Below are positions 1 through 8,682 of a stretch of 19,778 bases of DNA, piece by piece. The notes below the pieces were generated by a model. That model was not told where the DNA came from. It saw only the letters and a list, made by a program, of their open reading frames with translations, and ran no database searches. The stretch's first letter is position 1, and the number at the start of each line of letters is the position of its first letter. This stretch comes from an uncultured Blautia sp. (GTDB taxonomy: Bacteria; Bacillota; Clostridia; Lachnospirales; Lachnospiraceae), in contig UQCM01000047.1 of assembly GCA_900539525.1 (NCBI GenBank), positions 1 through 19,778 on the forward strand, in the 5' to 3' direction. The position numbers were made by a program, and so were the translations under genes.

Positions 1-78
1 AAGGTGCAAATTAAAAAAGGTTACTATAAATTACCCGATTTGTCGGGCAACTCATCATATCTGTGCATCGCGAAGCGT

Positions 79-105
79 GTTACTGGTCACAGAGTGAACA
101 GTAAC
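79..105. repeat. 27-bp imperfect palindromic intergenic repeat
   Basis: The ends GTTACTG and CAGTAAC pair, as do the inner TCAC and GTGA, around a 3-nt centre. The reverse complement of this segment matches 9413-9439 (the 3' end of recO) at 24 of 27 positions, so it is a dispersed element rather than a local hairpin. It lies upstream of the nifJ promoter. Its function is not known to me. Confidence 0.75.
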
Positions 106-126
106 AAATAGTCGTGTACAATGAAA

Positions 127-182
127 AAAACAAAGAAATGTCCAATTTCTGCATGTCAGGAAATGGACATTTCTCTTGTTTT
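127..182 (+). terminator. Hairpin with A/T tracts, possible terminator or operator
   Basis: The arms GAAATGTCCA (135-144) and TGGACATTTC (164-173) are perfect complements. The stem is extended by AAAACAA on the left and TTGTTTT on the right with one bulge, which gives an A-tract/T-tract layout like a bidirectional terminator. The right arm also contains the probable -35 box of nifJ (TGGACA, 164-169), so the same palindrome could be an operator. The sequence alone does not decide between the two. Confidence 0.55.
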
Positions 183-192
183 GTGCTAAGAT
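164..192 (+). promoter_or_regulatory. Predicted sigma-A promoter of nifJ
   Basis: TGGACA (164-169), a 17-nt spacer, then TAAGAT (187-192) preceded by TG, giving an extended -10 of TGCTAAGAT. Transcription would start near 199, leaving a leader of about 70 nt that has a 7-bp hairpin (231-247) before the AAGGAGG ribosome-binding site (255-261). The same TGCTAAGAT box recurs at 14219-14227. Confidence 0.6.
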
Positions 193-271
193 AAATCTAT
201 ATGAGTAATTCATAGATCATACGTAGCAATGAGCTCCCCAGGAGTTCAAAAAATAAGGAGGAAAAACAAAA

Positions 272-3200
272 ATGGCTAGAAAAATGAAAACCATGGATGG
301 TAACCATGCTGCGGCTCATGCATCCTATGCGTTTACGGATGTAGCAGCTATTTACCCGATTACCCCGTCATCTGTTATGGCTGAAGCTACTGACGAGTGG
401 GCAACCCAGGGAAGAAAGAACATCTTCGGACAGGAAGTTCAGGTAACAGAGATGCAGTCAGAGGCAGGTGCAGCAGGTACCGTACATGGATCTCTGGCAG
501 CAGGTGCCCTGACAACCACATATACAGCATCCCAGGGTCTTCTGCTGATGATCCCGAACTTATACAAGATCGCCGGCGAGCAGTTACCGGGCGTATTCAA
601 CGTATCCGCACGTGCTCTTGCAAGCCATGCATTGTCTATCTTCGGCGATCACTCTGACGTATACGCATGTCGTCAGACAGGCTGTGCGATGCTCTGTGAA
701 TCCAGCGTACAGGAGGTTATGGACCTGACACCGGTTGCACACATGGCAGCAATCGAAGGACGCATTCCTTTTATCAACTTCTTTGACGGATTCCGTACCT
801 CTCATGAGATCCAGAAGATTGAGACATGGGATTACGAGGATCTGAAGGAAATGGTAAATATGGATGCGATTGATGCGTTCAGAAAGCATGCATTAAATCC
901 AAATCATCCATGCCAGAGAGGTTCCGCTCAGAACCCTGACATCTTCTTCCAGGCAAGAGAGGCATGCAATCCATACTACGACGCTATGCCGGGCATCGTT
1001 CAGATGTACATGGACAAGGTAAATGCAAAGCTTGGTACGGATTATAAATTATTCAACTACTACGGTGCAGCAGATGCAGAGCATGTAATCGTTGCTATGG
1101 GTTCCGTATGTGATACGATCGATGAGACCATTGATTACCTGACAGCAGCAGGCGAGAAGGTCGGCGTTGTAAAGGTTCGTCTTTACAGACCGTTCTCCGC
1201 TGAGGCACTGATCGCAGCATTCCCTGAGACTGTAAAGCAGATCACTGTATTAGACAGAACAAAAGAGCCGGGAGCTCTTGGCGAGCCGTTATATCTGGAT
1301 GTTGTGGCAGCTCTGAAAGGATCTAAATTTGATGCAGTACCTGTATTCACAGGACGTTACGGATTAGGTTCCAAGGATACCACACCGGCTCAGATCGTAG
1401 CTGTATTCCACAATACAGACAAGGCGAAATTTACTCTGGGTATCGTAGATGATGTGACCAACCTGTCACTGGAAGTAGGTGCTCCGCTGGTTACCACTCC
1501 GGAAGGAACCATCAACTGCAAGTTCTGGGGTCTGGGAGCAGACGGTACCGTAGGTGCAAACAAGAACTCCATCAAGATCATCGGTGACAATACCGATATG
1601 TACGCTCAGGCATACTTTGATTACGACTCCAAGAAATCAGGCGGTGTTACCATGTCCCACCTGCGTTTCGGTAAGAGCCCGATCAAATCCACCTACCTGA
1701 TCAAGCAGGCAAACTTCGTGGCATGCCACAATCCTTCCTATGTAAACAAATACAACATGGTTCAGGAGCTGGTTGACGGCGGTACTTTCCTGCTGAACTG
1801 CCCGTGGGATATGGAAGGTCTTGAGAAACATCTCCCGGGACAGGTTAAGAGCTTTATCGCAAACCACAACATCAAGTTCTATGTGATCGACGGTATCAAG
1901 ATCGGTAAGGAGATCGGACTTGGCGGACGTATCAATACCGTTCTTCAGTCTGCATTCTTCAAGCTGGCAAACATCATTCCGGAGGAGCAGGCCATCGAGC
2001 TGATGAAGGCCGCTGCAAAGGCTACATACGGAAGAAAAGGTGATGCCATCGTACAGATGAACTACGATGCTATCGATGCAGGAGCAAAACAGGTCGTTGA
2101 GGTAGAGGTTCCGGAAAGCTGGAAAGATGCTGCTGACGAAGGACTGTTCATGGCTCATGCAGAAAAGGGAAGAAAAGAAGTCGTTGACTTTGTAAATGAC
2201 ATTCAGTGCAAGGTAAATGCTCAGGAGGGTAATACACTGCCTGTATCCGCATTTAAGGATTATGTAGATGGTACGACACCTTCAGGAACAGCAGCATATG
2301 AGAAGCGCGGCATCGCAGTAGACGTTCCTGTATGGAATCCGGAGAACTGTATCCAGTGTAACCGTTGTGCATATGTATGTCCGCACGCTGTTATCCGTCC
2401 GGTAGCTATGACAGAGGCAGAGGCTGCCGCTGCTCCGGAAGGAATGAAGACACTTCCGATGACCGGTATGGCAGATTACAAGTTTGCTATCGTTATGTCT
2501 GCATATGACTGTACCGGATGTGGTTCCTGTGCAAATGTATGTCCTGGCAAGAAGGGCGCAAAGGCTCTGGCTATGGAGAATATGGAAGCAAACGCAGGAC
2601 TTCAGAAATACTTCGACTATGCAGTTGAATTACCTGCAAAAGAGGATGTTGTTGCTAAATTTAAAGAGAATACTGTTAAGGGAAGTCAGTTCAAACAGCC
2701 GCTGCTCGAGTTCTCAGGAGCATGTGCAGGCTGTGGTGAGACACCTTATGCAAAACTGATCACCCAGCTGTTTGGTGACAGAATGTATATCGCAAATGCT
2801 ACCGGATGTTCTTCCATCTGGGGTAACTCTTCACCATCTACACCATATACCGTAAATGCCAAAGGACAGGGTCCTGCATGGGGCAACTCACTGTTTGAGG
2901 ACAACGCAGAGTTCGGATACGGAATGCTGCTTGCTCAGAAGGCACTGAGAAACGGTCTGAAGGCTAAGGTTGAGGATGTGGTAGCAAACGGAACCAATGA
3001 GGATGTGAAGGCTGCAGGTCAGGAATGGCTGGATACCTTCAATTCAGGTGTGGCAAACGGACCGGCTACCGATAAACTGGTTGCTGCTTTAGAGGCATGC
3101 GGATGCGAGAAGGCACAGGAGATCCTGAAAGACAAAGACTTCCTGGCTAAGAAGTCCCAGTGGATCTTCGGTGGTGACGGATGGGCATACGACATCGGAT

Positions 3201-3814
3201 TTGGCGGTGTTGACCATGTACTTGCCAGCGGACAGGATATCAACATCATGGTATTCGATACCGAGGTTTACTCCAATACAGGCGGACAGTCCTCCAAGTC
3301 TACACCGACAGGAGCTGTTGCACAGTTCGCAGCAGGCGGTAAAGAAGTGAAGAAGAAAGATATGGCAAGCATCGCAATGAGCTATGGCTATGTATATGTA
3401 GCACAGATCTCCATGGGTGCTGACTTCAACCAGACCGTAAAAGCGATCGCAGAGGCTGAGGCATATCCGGGACCATCACTGATCATTGCTTATGCTCCAT
3501 GTATCAACCATGGTATCAAGAAAGGTATGAGCAAGGCTCAGACAGAGGAAGAACTGGCAGTTAAGTGTGGTTACTGGCATAACTTCCGCTACAATCCTGC
3601 ATTGAAGGCAGAAGGAAAACCGGCATTCACTTTAGACAGCAAGGCTCCGGAAGGAGATTATCAGGAGTTCTTAAATGGCGAGGTTCGCTACAACTCTCTG
3701 ATGCGCTCCAATCCTGAGAAGGCTAAGAGACTCTTTGCTAAGAACGAGAGCGAAGCTAAGGAAAGATATGCATATCTGAACAAGCTGATCACTCTGTACG
3801 GTAACGAGGAATAA
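272..3814 (+). CDS. nifJ: Pyruvate:ferredoxin (flavodoxin) oxidoreductase
   Basis: This cytosolic homodimeric enzyme oxidises pyruvate and CoA to acetyl-CoA and CO2 and passes two electrons to ferredoxin. It is the main pyruvate exit in fermenting anaerobes. The 1180-residue chain is the usual full-length single-polypeptide form. Visible landmarks are the N-terminal YPITPSS with T31, plus E64 and R114, which match the active-site numbering known from the Desulfovibrio africanus enzyme. Two ferredoxin-type 4Fe-4S motifs have cysteines at 693/696/699/703 and 747/750/753/757. Proximal-cluster cysteines are at 818, 821, 846 and 1077. The thiamine-diphosphate site is GGDGW (967-971) with NTGGQ from 1002. 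The ATG follows AAGGAGG with 10 nt spacing. The gene has its own promoter and is closed by tandem hairpins, so it is probably monocistronic. No defect is seen. Confidence 0.97.
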   Translation: MARKMKTMDGNHAAAHASYAFTDVAAIYPITPSSVMAEATDEWATQGRKNIFGQEVQVTEMQSEAGAAGTVHGSLAAGALTTTYTASQGLLLMIPNLYKIAGEQLPGVFNVSARALASHALSIFGDHSDVYACRQTGCAMLCESSVQEVMDLTPVAHMAAIEGRIPFINFFDGFRTSHEIQKIETWDYEDLKEMVNMDAIDAFRKHALNPNHPCQRGSAQNPDIFFQAREACNPYYDAMPGIVQMYMDKVNAKLGTDYKLFNYYGAADAEHVIVAMGSVCDTIDETIDYLTAAGEKVGVVKVRLYRPFSAEALIAAFPETVKQITVLDRTKEPGALGEPLYLDVVAALKGSKFDAVPVFTGRYGLGSKDTTPAQIVAVFHNTDKAKFTLGIVDDVTNLSLEVGAPLVTTPEGTINCKFWGLGADGTVGANKNSIKIIGDNTDMYAQAYFDYDSKKSGGVTMSHLRFGKSPIKSTYLIKQANFVACHNPSYVNKYNMVQELVDGGTFLLNCPWDMEGLEKHLPGQVKSFIANHNIKFYVIDGIKIGKEIGLGGRINTVLQSAFFKLANIIPEEQAIELMKAAAKATYGRKGDAIVQMNYDAIDAGAKQVVEVEVPESWKDAADEGLFMAHAEKGRKEVVDFVNDIQCKVNAQEGNTLPVSAFKDYVDGTTPSGTAAYEKRGIAVDVPVWNPENCIQCNRCAYVCPHAVIRPVAMTEAEAAAAPEGMKTLPMTGMADYKFAIVMSAYDCTGCGSCANVCPGKKGAKALAMENMEANAGLQKYFDYAVELPAKEDVVAKFKENTVKGSQFKQPLLEFSGACAGCGETPYAKLITQLFGDRMYIANATGCSSIWGNSSPSTPYTVNAKGQGPAWGNSLFEDNAEFGYGMLLAQKALRNGLKAKVEDVVANGTNEDVKAAGQEWLDTFNSGVANGPATDKLVAALEACGCEKAQEILKDKDFLAKKSQWIFGGDGWAYDIGFGGVDHVLASGQDINIMVFDTEVYSNTGGQSSKSTPTGAVAQFAAGGKEVKKKDMASIAMSYGYVYVAQISMGADFNQTVKAIAEAEAYPGPSLIIAYAPCINHGIKKGMSKAQTEEELAVKCGYWHNFRYNPALKAEGKPAFTLDSKAPEGDYQEFLNGEVRYNSLMRSNPEKAKRLFAKNESEAKERYAYLNKLITLYGNEE

Positions 3815-3836
3815 TTGTTATAAAACAGAATCAAAC

Positions 3837-3870
3837 GGGTGCGGGCGCATAGCGTCCGTGCCCATTTTTA
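3837..3870 (+). terminator. Rho-independent terminator of nifJ
   Basis: A GC-rich 12-bp stem (3837-3848 with 3852-3863, a few G-U pairs) has a 3-nt loop and is followed by ATTTTTA. It lies 22 nt after the nifJ stop. Confidence 0.85.
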
Positions 3871-3873
3871 TGA

Positions 3874-3904
3874 AAAAGGAAATTTCGCTGAATTTCCTTT
3901 TATA
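3874..3904 (+). terminator. Second hairpin in tandem after nifJ
   Basis: AAAAGGAAATT (3874-3884) and AATTTCCTTTT (3891-3901) form a perfect 11-bp stem with a 6-nt loop. The A and T tracts lie inside the stem, so it could terminate in either direction. It begins 4 nt after the first terminator's T-run. A similar pair follows ppdK. Confidence 0.65.
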
Positions 3905-3935
3905 TGTCCGTGTTACAGTGGAGAGGAGGAATCTT

Positions 3936-4682
3936 ATGAACAAAATAAGGACATATCTGCTGATATTTGTCTGTCTCTGTCTGACAGCCCTTGTGCCGCA
4001 GGGGAAAGCAGAGGCAGCACAGCGTCTGTTTAATATTGTGGTGAAGGATGGCTATACGACACAGATCATTGAGATGAAATATGGAAAGACGCCCTATGGC
4101 TATACATCCTACTATGCCAATCAGTCAGTGGTTTATGTAAATGCAAAGTCAAAGAGCGTGACATTTTCCGTGAAGAAAAATACCAGTTCCAGATACGGAA
4201 CCTTTCAGTTTGCGTCCACGAAGATCAAGCCGGAGGAAGAGCCGAAGGGGAATCTGTTTACTTATACAGTAGATGGAAAAAAACGGGCGTGGATGTTTAC
4301 CGTACAGAAATATGCGGAGCCGGAAATCAAATATCTGAAGGTCACAAATCCCACAAAGGGTAGCGTGTATACTCCAGGGAAAAAAAGCAGGGTTGTCCTA
4401 AAGACAGGTATCCGTGCCGGAGTACCGGCAAAAACGATCCTTCGTATCATTGATGCCAACGGCAGGCTGGTATATAAGCAGATCTGTGGTCAAATGGAGG
4501 CGGGCACGAAGACATATAAACTGACCTGGGACGGAAAACCCTCCAAAGGGAACCAGGCAAAGCTCAAAACATCTTCCTGCGTTCCGGCAGGTGAATATAC
4601 GGTAAGGATTACAGTATATCCTCAGATTGGCAGAAAAGTGCAAGAAGTGGTCAGAGAGACAAAGCTGACGGTGGGGGAATAA
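3936..4682 (+). CDS. Secreted protein with FlgD-like Ig domain, function unknown
   Basis: The 248-residue product starts at ATG 3936, chosen because GAGGAGG lies 6-8 nt upstream and a typical signal peptide follows at once. The upstream in-frame ATG at 3858 would begin inside the nifJ terminator. Residues 1-27 form the signal peptide (NKIR, a hydrophobic core of about 17 residues, then AEA before the predicted cut). Residues 30-125 are beta-rich and unrecognised. Residues 133-228 resemble the FlgD-type Ig-like fold: TPGKKSRV, LRIIDANGRLVYK, YKLTWDGK and AGEYTVRI are the characteristic strands. No sortase motif, lipobox or transmembrane anchor is seen, so the protein is probably released or loosely bound to the wall. 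There is no promoter between the double terminator and the gene that I can identify, so expression may depend on readthrough or a weak promoter. No function can be assigned. Confidence 0.8.
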   Translation: MNKIRTYLLIFVCLCLTALVPQGKAEAAQRLFNIVVKDGYTTQIIEMKYGKTPYGYTSYYANQSVVYVNAKSKSVTFSVKKNTSSRYGTFQFASTKIKPEEEPKGNLFTYTVDGKKRAWMFTVQKYAEPEIKYLKVTNPTKGSVYTPGKKSRVVLKTGIRAGVPAKTILRIIDANGRLVYKQICGQMEAGTKTYKLTWDGKPSKGNQAKLKTSSCVPAGEYTVRITVYPQIGRKVQEVVRETKLTVGE

Positions 4683-4687
4683 CGTGT

Positions 4688-4716
4688 TTGCATCTTACCT
4701 GAATAAATGCTATAAT
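4688..4716 (+). promoter_or_regulatory. Predicted promoter of the M16C-era-recO operon
   Basis: TTGCAT (4688-4693), a 17-nt spacer, then a perfect TATAAT (4711-4716) preceded by TGC, an extended -10. It starts 6 nt after the previous stop codon. The start site would be near 4722-4724, inside the left arm of the inverted repeat at 4720-4730. Confidence 0.75.
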
Positions 4717-4719
4717 CTC

Positions 4720-4810
4720 GGTAACTATTCTGGTAGTAACGATTCAGAACAGCAGACGTATCTGTGGTCTGCTGCTTTGAAAAGTTATGAAAATACATCG
4801 AATAGTTACC
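4720..4810 (+). repeat. 91-bp inverted-repeat element in the operon leader
   Basis: GGTAACTATTC (4720-4730) and GAATAGTTACC (4800-4810) are perfect complements. Inside lies a perfect 8-bp hairpin, CAGCAGAC (4750-4757) with GTCTGCTG (4767-4774). The right arm is followed by ATTTTTAG. The GTTAC-type ends resemble the elements at 79-105 and 9468-9577. In the leader RNA it could fold as a long stem, or it could be only a mobile repeat remnant. Confidence 0.65.
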
Positions 4811-4848
4811 ATTTTTAGTTGTAAAAAGAATGAAAGCGGAGGTTCTGT

Positions 4849-7761
4849 ATGGAGATTAAAGGCTATGAACTGCTGAAGAAAGAAAAGATTGATGATATCC
4901 ACTCCATGGGATATCTGTTTAAACATAAAAAGAGCGGCGCAAGAGTCTGCGTCCTGCCGAATGATGACGAGAATAAGGTGTTTCACATTGCTTTTCGCAC
5001 CCCACCTTCCGACAAGACAGGTGTACCGCATATTCTGGAGCACAGTGTGCTCTGCGGAAGCAGGAAATTTCCCTCAAAAGACCCGTTTGTGGAATTAGTG
5101 AAGGGTTCTCTGAATACATTTTTAAATGCCATGACTTATGCGGACAAGACCATGTATCCGGTGGCGAGCTGTAATGATGCAGATTTTAAAAATCTCATGC
5201 ATGTGTACATGGATGCCGTGTTTTTTACAAATATTTATGAGAAGGAAGAGATTTTCCGCCAGGAGGGATGGAACTATCAGCTGGAGAAGCCGGAGGATGA
5301 GCTGACGTATAATGGTGTTGTTTATAATGAGATGAAAGGCGCATACTCTTCGCCGGAGGATGTGCTGGACAGAGAAATACTGAATTCACTCTATCCGGAT
5401 ACTGCTTATGGAAATGATTCAGGCGGCGACCCGGAGTACATCCCGGATCTGAAATATTCTGATTTTCTGGGATTCCACAGCAAATATTATCATCCGTCCA
5501 ACAGCTATATCTATCTGTATGGAGATATAGATATGGAAGAGAGACTTGCGTGGCTGGATCGGGAGTATCTCTCAAAATATGATGCCATGGAGATTGATTC
5601 ACAGATTACGCTGCAGCCTCCTTTTGAAGCGCCGAGAGAGATCCGGAAGAAATATTCGATTTCCAACACCGATACAATGGAGGATAATACGTATCTGTCC
5701 TTTAATGCATCCATCGGCACCAGCCTGGATGTGAAGCTTTCCAATGCTTTCGCAGTGATCGAGTATGCGCTGCTTTCGGCACCCGGAGCACCGCTGAAGC
5801 AGGCACTGCTGGATGCAAAGGCAGGAAAGGATATCATGGGATCCTATGACAGCGGTACCTTTCAGCCCGTCTTCTCTGTGATCGCCAAGAATTCCAACCC
5901 GGAGCAGAAGGGGACATTTTTAAAGATCATAAGAGAAGAGCTGACAAGGATCGTTTCAGAGGGTATGGACGAAAAGGCACTGCGGGCAGGAATCAACTAT
6001 ATGGAATTCCGGTTCCGGGAGGCGGACTACGGTACCTTCCCCAAGGGTCTGATGTACGGCATCGATATGCTGGATTCCTGGCTGTATGATGATGCGCATC
6101 CATTTGATTACCTGCAGCCGCTTGCCGTCTTTGATTTCCTGAAAGAGCAGGTAGGGACAGGATACTTTGAGGATCTGATCCGGAAATACCTCCTGGAGAA
6201 CACCCATGTCACCGTGGTGATCGTAGAACCGGAGAAGGGACTGACCGCGAAGATGGATGAGGCGGTCAGAGAAAAGCTGGCAGCGTACAAGGCATCCCTG
6301 AGCAAAGAAGAGATCGCAGAGCTGGTGGAAAAGACGAAGAAGCTTGCAGCCTTTCAGGAGACGCCATCCACACCGGAGCAGCTGGAGGCGATCCCGATGC
6401 TCTCCAGAGAGGACATCCGAAGGGAGGCACAGCCGATCTTCAATAAAGAATATCATCTGGATGAGACTCTCATGCTTCACCATGATATTGAGACCAATGG
6501 CATTGCTTATCTGAATCTGCTCTTTGATACCAGATATGTGAGGAAGGAGTATCTGCCTTACCTTGGTATTCTGAAGGCGACACTGGGCATGATCGATACA
6601 GAGCATTATACTTACGGTGAGCTGTTCCATGAGATCAATATGCGCACAGGCGGGATCTACTGCACCGTCGATGTCTTTCCTGACAGGAAAGAGCCGGAGA
6701 ACTACCGGACGGCCTTCTCGGTGAAGGCAAAGACCCTTTACGGTGAGATCGGATTTGTGGAGGAGATGCTCGAAGAGATCCTCTTTACGTCGAAGCTCGG
6801 GGATGAAAAAAGGCTTTATGAGATCATCGCACAGCTCAGGTCCAGGGTGCAGATGAGCCTGAACTCGGCGGGACATTCCACAGCGGCACTCCGGTCCATG
6901 TCCTATTTTTCAGATGTGGCAGCCTTTAATGAAGCAGTGGGAGGCATCGCCTTCTACAAGCTGGTGGAGGACATCGAGGAGCATTTTGAGGAGAGAAAGG
7001 AAGAACTCATTTCTATATTAAAAGAGCTGACCGTCTGCCTGTTCAGAAAGGATACACTGACGCTGAGTTGTACGTCGAAGCAGGAGGGCTTTGATGCTGC
7101 CAGGGAGAAAGCGGGCGTGTTAAAGGAAAAGCTTCCTCAGGGAGAACTGCCGGTTCAGGAGAAGCTCCGTGCCGTCGGGCGGAAAAATGAGGGATTCCAG
7201 ACATCAGCCAAGATTCAGTATGTGGCACGGTCAGGAAACTTCCGGAAGGCCGGATTTTCCTATACAGGTGCGCTGCGTATCCTGAAGGTGATCCTGAACT
7301 ACGGATATCTCTGGGAAAATATCCGTGTCAAAGGCGGTGCCTACGGATGCATGAGCGGTTTCGGGGTTCTGGGAGATACGTATTTCGTATCCTATCGTGA
7401 TCCTCATCTGAAGCAGACGAACCGGGTATTTGAAGGAATCACGGATTATGTACGTACCTTCACAGCAGATACCAGAGAGATGACAAAGTATATCATCGGT
7501 GCTGTCAGTGAGCTGGATACGCCGCTCACACCGATGGCAAAGGGCTTACGTTCGCTGAATATCTATATGAGCAAAGGAAGCTTTGAGGACTTTCAGAGAG
7601 AGCGTGATGAGATCCTGGATGCAGATCAGGAGTCTATCCGTGCCCTGGGAGATCTGGTGGAAGCTGTGCTTGCTCAGGAATATCTCAGCGTGATCGGAAA
7701 CGAGGAAAAGCTTGAAAAAGAGGCGGAAATGTTTGAAAAACTGGTACCTTTTGTAGGCTAG
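4849..7761 (+). CDS. M16C-family zinc metallopeptidase (insulinase / presequence-protease type)
   Basis: The 970-residue length fits the M16C subfamily, which consists of two insulinase-like halves forming a closed chamber that degrades peptides. The inverted zinc motif HILEH is at residues 61-65 (H61 and H65 as ligands, E64 catalytic), within the family signature GVPHILEHSVLCGS. The distal glutamate ligand is most likely E161 in NEMKGA. The C-terminal half has the R/Y-rich region expected to complete the site (KGGAYGCMSGFG near residue 828). There is no signal peptide or membrane segment, so it is predicted to be cytosolic and to act on small peptides. GGAGG sits about 7 nt before the ATG. 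It is the first gene of a tight operon, with only 12 nt before era. The link to era and recO looks like shared expression rather than shared function. The specific substrate is unknown. Confidence 0.93.
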   Translation: MEIKGYELLKKEKIDDIHSMGYLFKHKKSGARVCVLPNDDENKVFHIAFRTPPSDKTGVPHILEHSVLCGSRKFPSKDPFVELVKGSLNTFLNAMTYADKTMYPVASCNDADFKNLMHVYMDAVFFTNIYEKEEIFRQEGWNYQLEKPEDELTYNGVVYNEMKGAYSSPEDVLDREILNSLYPDTAYGNDSGGDPEYIPDLKYSDFLGFHSKYYHPSNSYIYLYGDIDMEERLAWLDREYLSKYDAMEIDSQITLQPPFEAPREIRKKYSISNTDTMEDNTYLSFNASIGTSLDVKLSNAFAVIEYALLSAPGAPLKQALLDAKAGKDIMGSYDSGTFQPVFSVIAKNSNPEQKGTFLKIIREELTRIVSEGMDEKALRAGINYMEFRFREADYGTFPKGLMYGIDMLDSWLYDDAHPFDYLQPLAVFDFLKEQVGTGYFEDLIRKYLLENTHVTVVIVEPEKGLTAKMDEAVREKLAAYKASLSKEEIAELVEKTKKLAAFQETPSTPEQLEAIPMLSREDIRREAQPIFNKEYHLDETLMLHHDIETNGIAYLNLLFDTRYVRKEYLPYLGILKATLGMIDTEHYTYGELFHEINMRTGGIYCTVDVFPDRKEPENYRTAFSVKAKTLYGEIGFVEEMLEEILFTSKLGDEKRLYEIIAQLRSRVQMSLNSAGHSTAALRSMSYFSDVAAFNEAVGGIAFYKLVEDIEEHFEERKEELISILKELTVCLFRKDTLTLSCTSKQEGFDAAREKAGVLKEKLPQGELPVQEKLRAVGRKNEGFQTSAKIQYVARSGNFRKAGFSYTGALRILKVILNYGYLWENIRVKGGAYGCMSGFGVLGDTYFVSYRDPHLKQTNRVFEGITDYVRTFTADTREMTKYIIGAVSELDTPLTPMAKGLRSLNIYMSKGSFEDFQRERDEILDADQESIRALGDLVEAVLAQEYLSVIGNEEKLEKEAEMFEKLVPFVG

Positions 7762-7773
7762 AGGGAGGACAGG

Positions 7774-8682
7774 ATGAGTGTAGAAAGCACAAAATCGGGA
7801 TTTGTTACTCTGATCGGCAGACCGAATGTGGGAAAATCCACACTGATGAACCATCTGATCGGTCAGAAGATCGCGATCACATCGAACAAACCCCAGACGA
7901 CGAGAAACAGGATCCAGACAGTGTATACCTGTGAGCAGGGGCAGATCGTGTTTGTGGATACTCCGGGTATCCACAAGGCGAAGAACAAGCTGGGAGAATA
8001 TATGGTAAATGTGGCGGAGAGAACCGTAAACGAGGTGGATGTGGTGCTCTGGCTGGTAGAGCCTTCCACCTTTATCGGCGCAGGTGAGCGTCACATTGCC
8101 GAGCAGCTCACGAAAACCAGAACGCCTGTCATCCTGGTCATCAATAAGATCGATACTGTAAAAAAAGAAGAGATCCTGAGATTTATCGATGAGTACCGGA
8201 AGATCTATGATTTTGCAGAAATCATTCCGGTGTCGGCTCTGAAAGGAACAAATACGCAGGATGTGATCGATACCATCTTCAAATATCTTCCATACGGTCC
8301 GATGTTCTATGATGAGGATACGGTGACGGATCAGCCTCAGAGGCAGATCGTGGCTGAACTGATCCGCGAAAAGGCCCTGCGATGTCTCAGTGAAGAGATT
8401 CCCCATGGAATCGCTGTTTCAGTAGACTCCATGAAGGAGAGGAAGAAAGGGAAGCTCATGGATATAGAGGCGACCATCGTATGTGAGCGGGATTCCCACA
8501 AGGGAATTATAATCGGAAAAGGCGGCGCCATGCTGAAGAAGATCGGGGCGGCTGCACGATATGAAATCGAAGACATGTTGGAAATGAAGGTCAACCTCCA
8601 GCTCTGGGTAAAGGTCAAGAAGGACTGGAGAGACAGTGATTTTCTGATAAAGAACTTCGGCTACGACAAGAAGGATATCTAA
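7774..8682 (+). CDS. era: GTPase Era
   Basis: Era is an essential Ras-like GTPase that binds the 3' end of 16S rRNA and acts in 30S subunit maturation, partly at the membrane. The 302-residue chain has the G1 loop GRPNVGKS (15-22), the switch region around PQTTRNR (40-46), G3 DTPG (62-65), G4 NKID (124-127) and G5 SALKG (154-158). A C-terminal KH RNA-binding domain follows, with GIIIGKGG at about 244-251. Length and order match the family. GGGAGG precedes the ATG. The gene lies 12 nt after the M16C peptidase gene, and recO begins on the base after its stop codon. No anomaly is seen. Confidence 0.97.
   Translation: MSVESTKSGFVTLIGRPNVGKSTLMNHLIGQKIAITSNKPQTTRNRIQTVYTCEQGQIVFVDTPGIHKAKNKLGEYMVNVAERTVNEVDVVLWLVEPSTFIGAGERHIAEQLTKTRTPVILVINKIDTVKKEEILRFIDEYRKIYDFAEIIPVSALKGTNTQDVIDTIFKYLPYGPMFYDEDTVTDQPQRQIVAELIREKALRCLSEEIPHGIAVSVDSMKERKKGKLMDIEATIVCERDSHKGIIIGKGGAMLKKIGAAARYEIEDMLEMKVNLQLWVKVKKDWRDSDFLIKNFGYDKKDI

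Noticed and set aside
3839..4033. 64-codon frame MRAHSVRAHF... after nifJ
   Set aside because: It begins inside the nifJ terminator and overlaps the signal peptide of the secreted protein in another frame.
5956..6876. 306-codon open frame on the minus strand
   Set aside because: It lies wholly inside the M16C peptidase gene, in a frame kept open by codon bias, and its Leu/His/Cys-rich translation matches no protein pattern I recognise.
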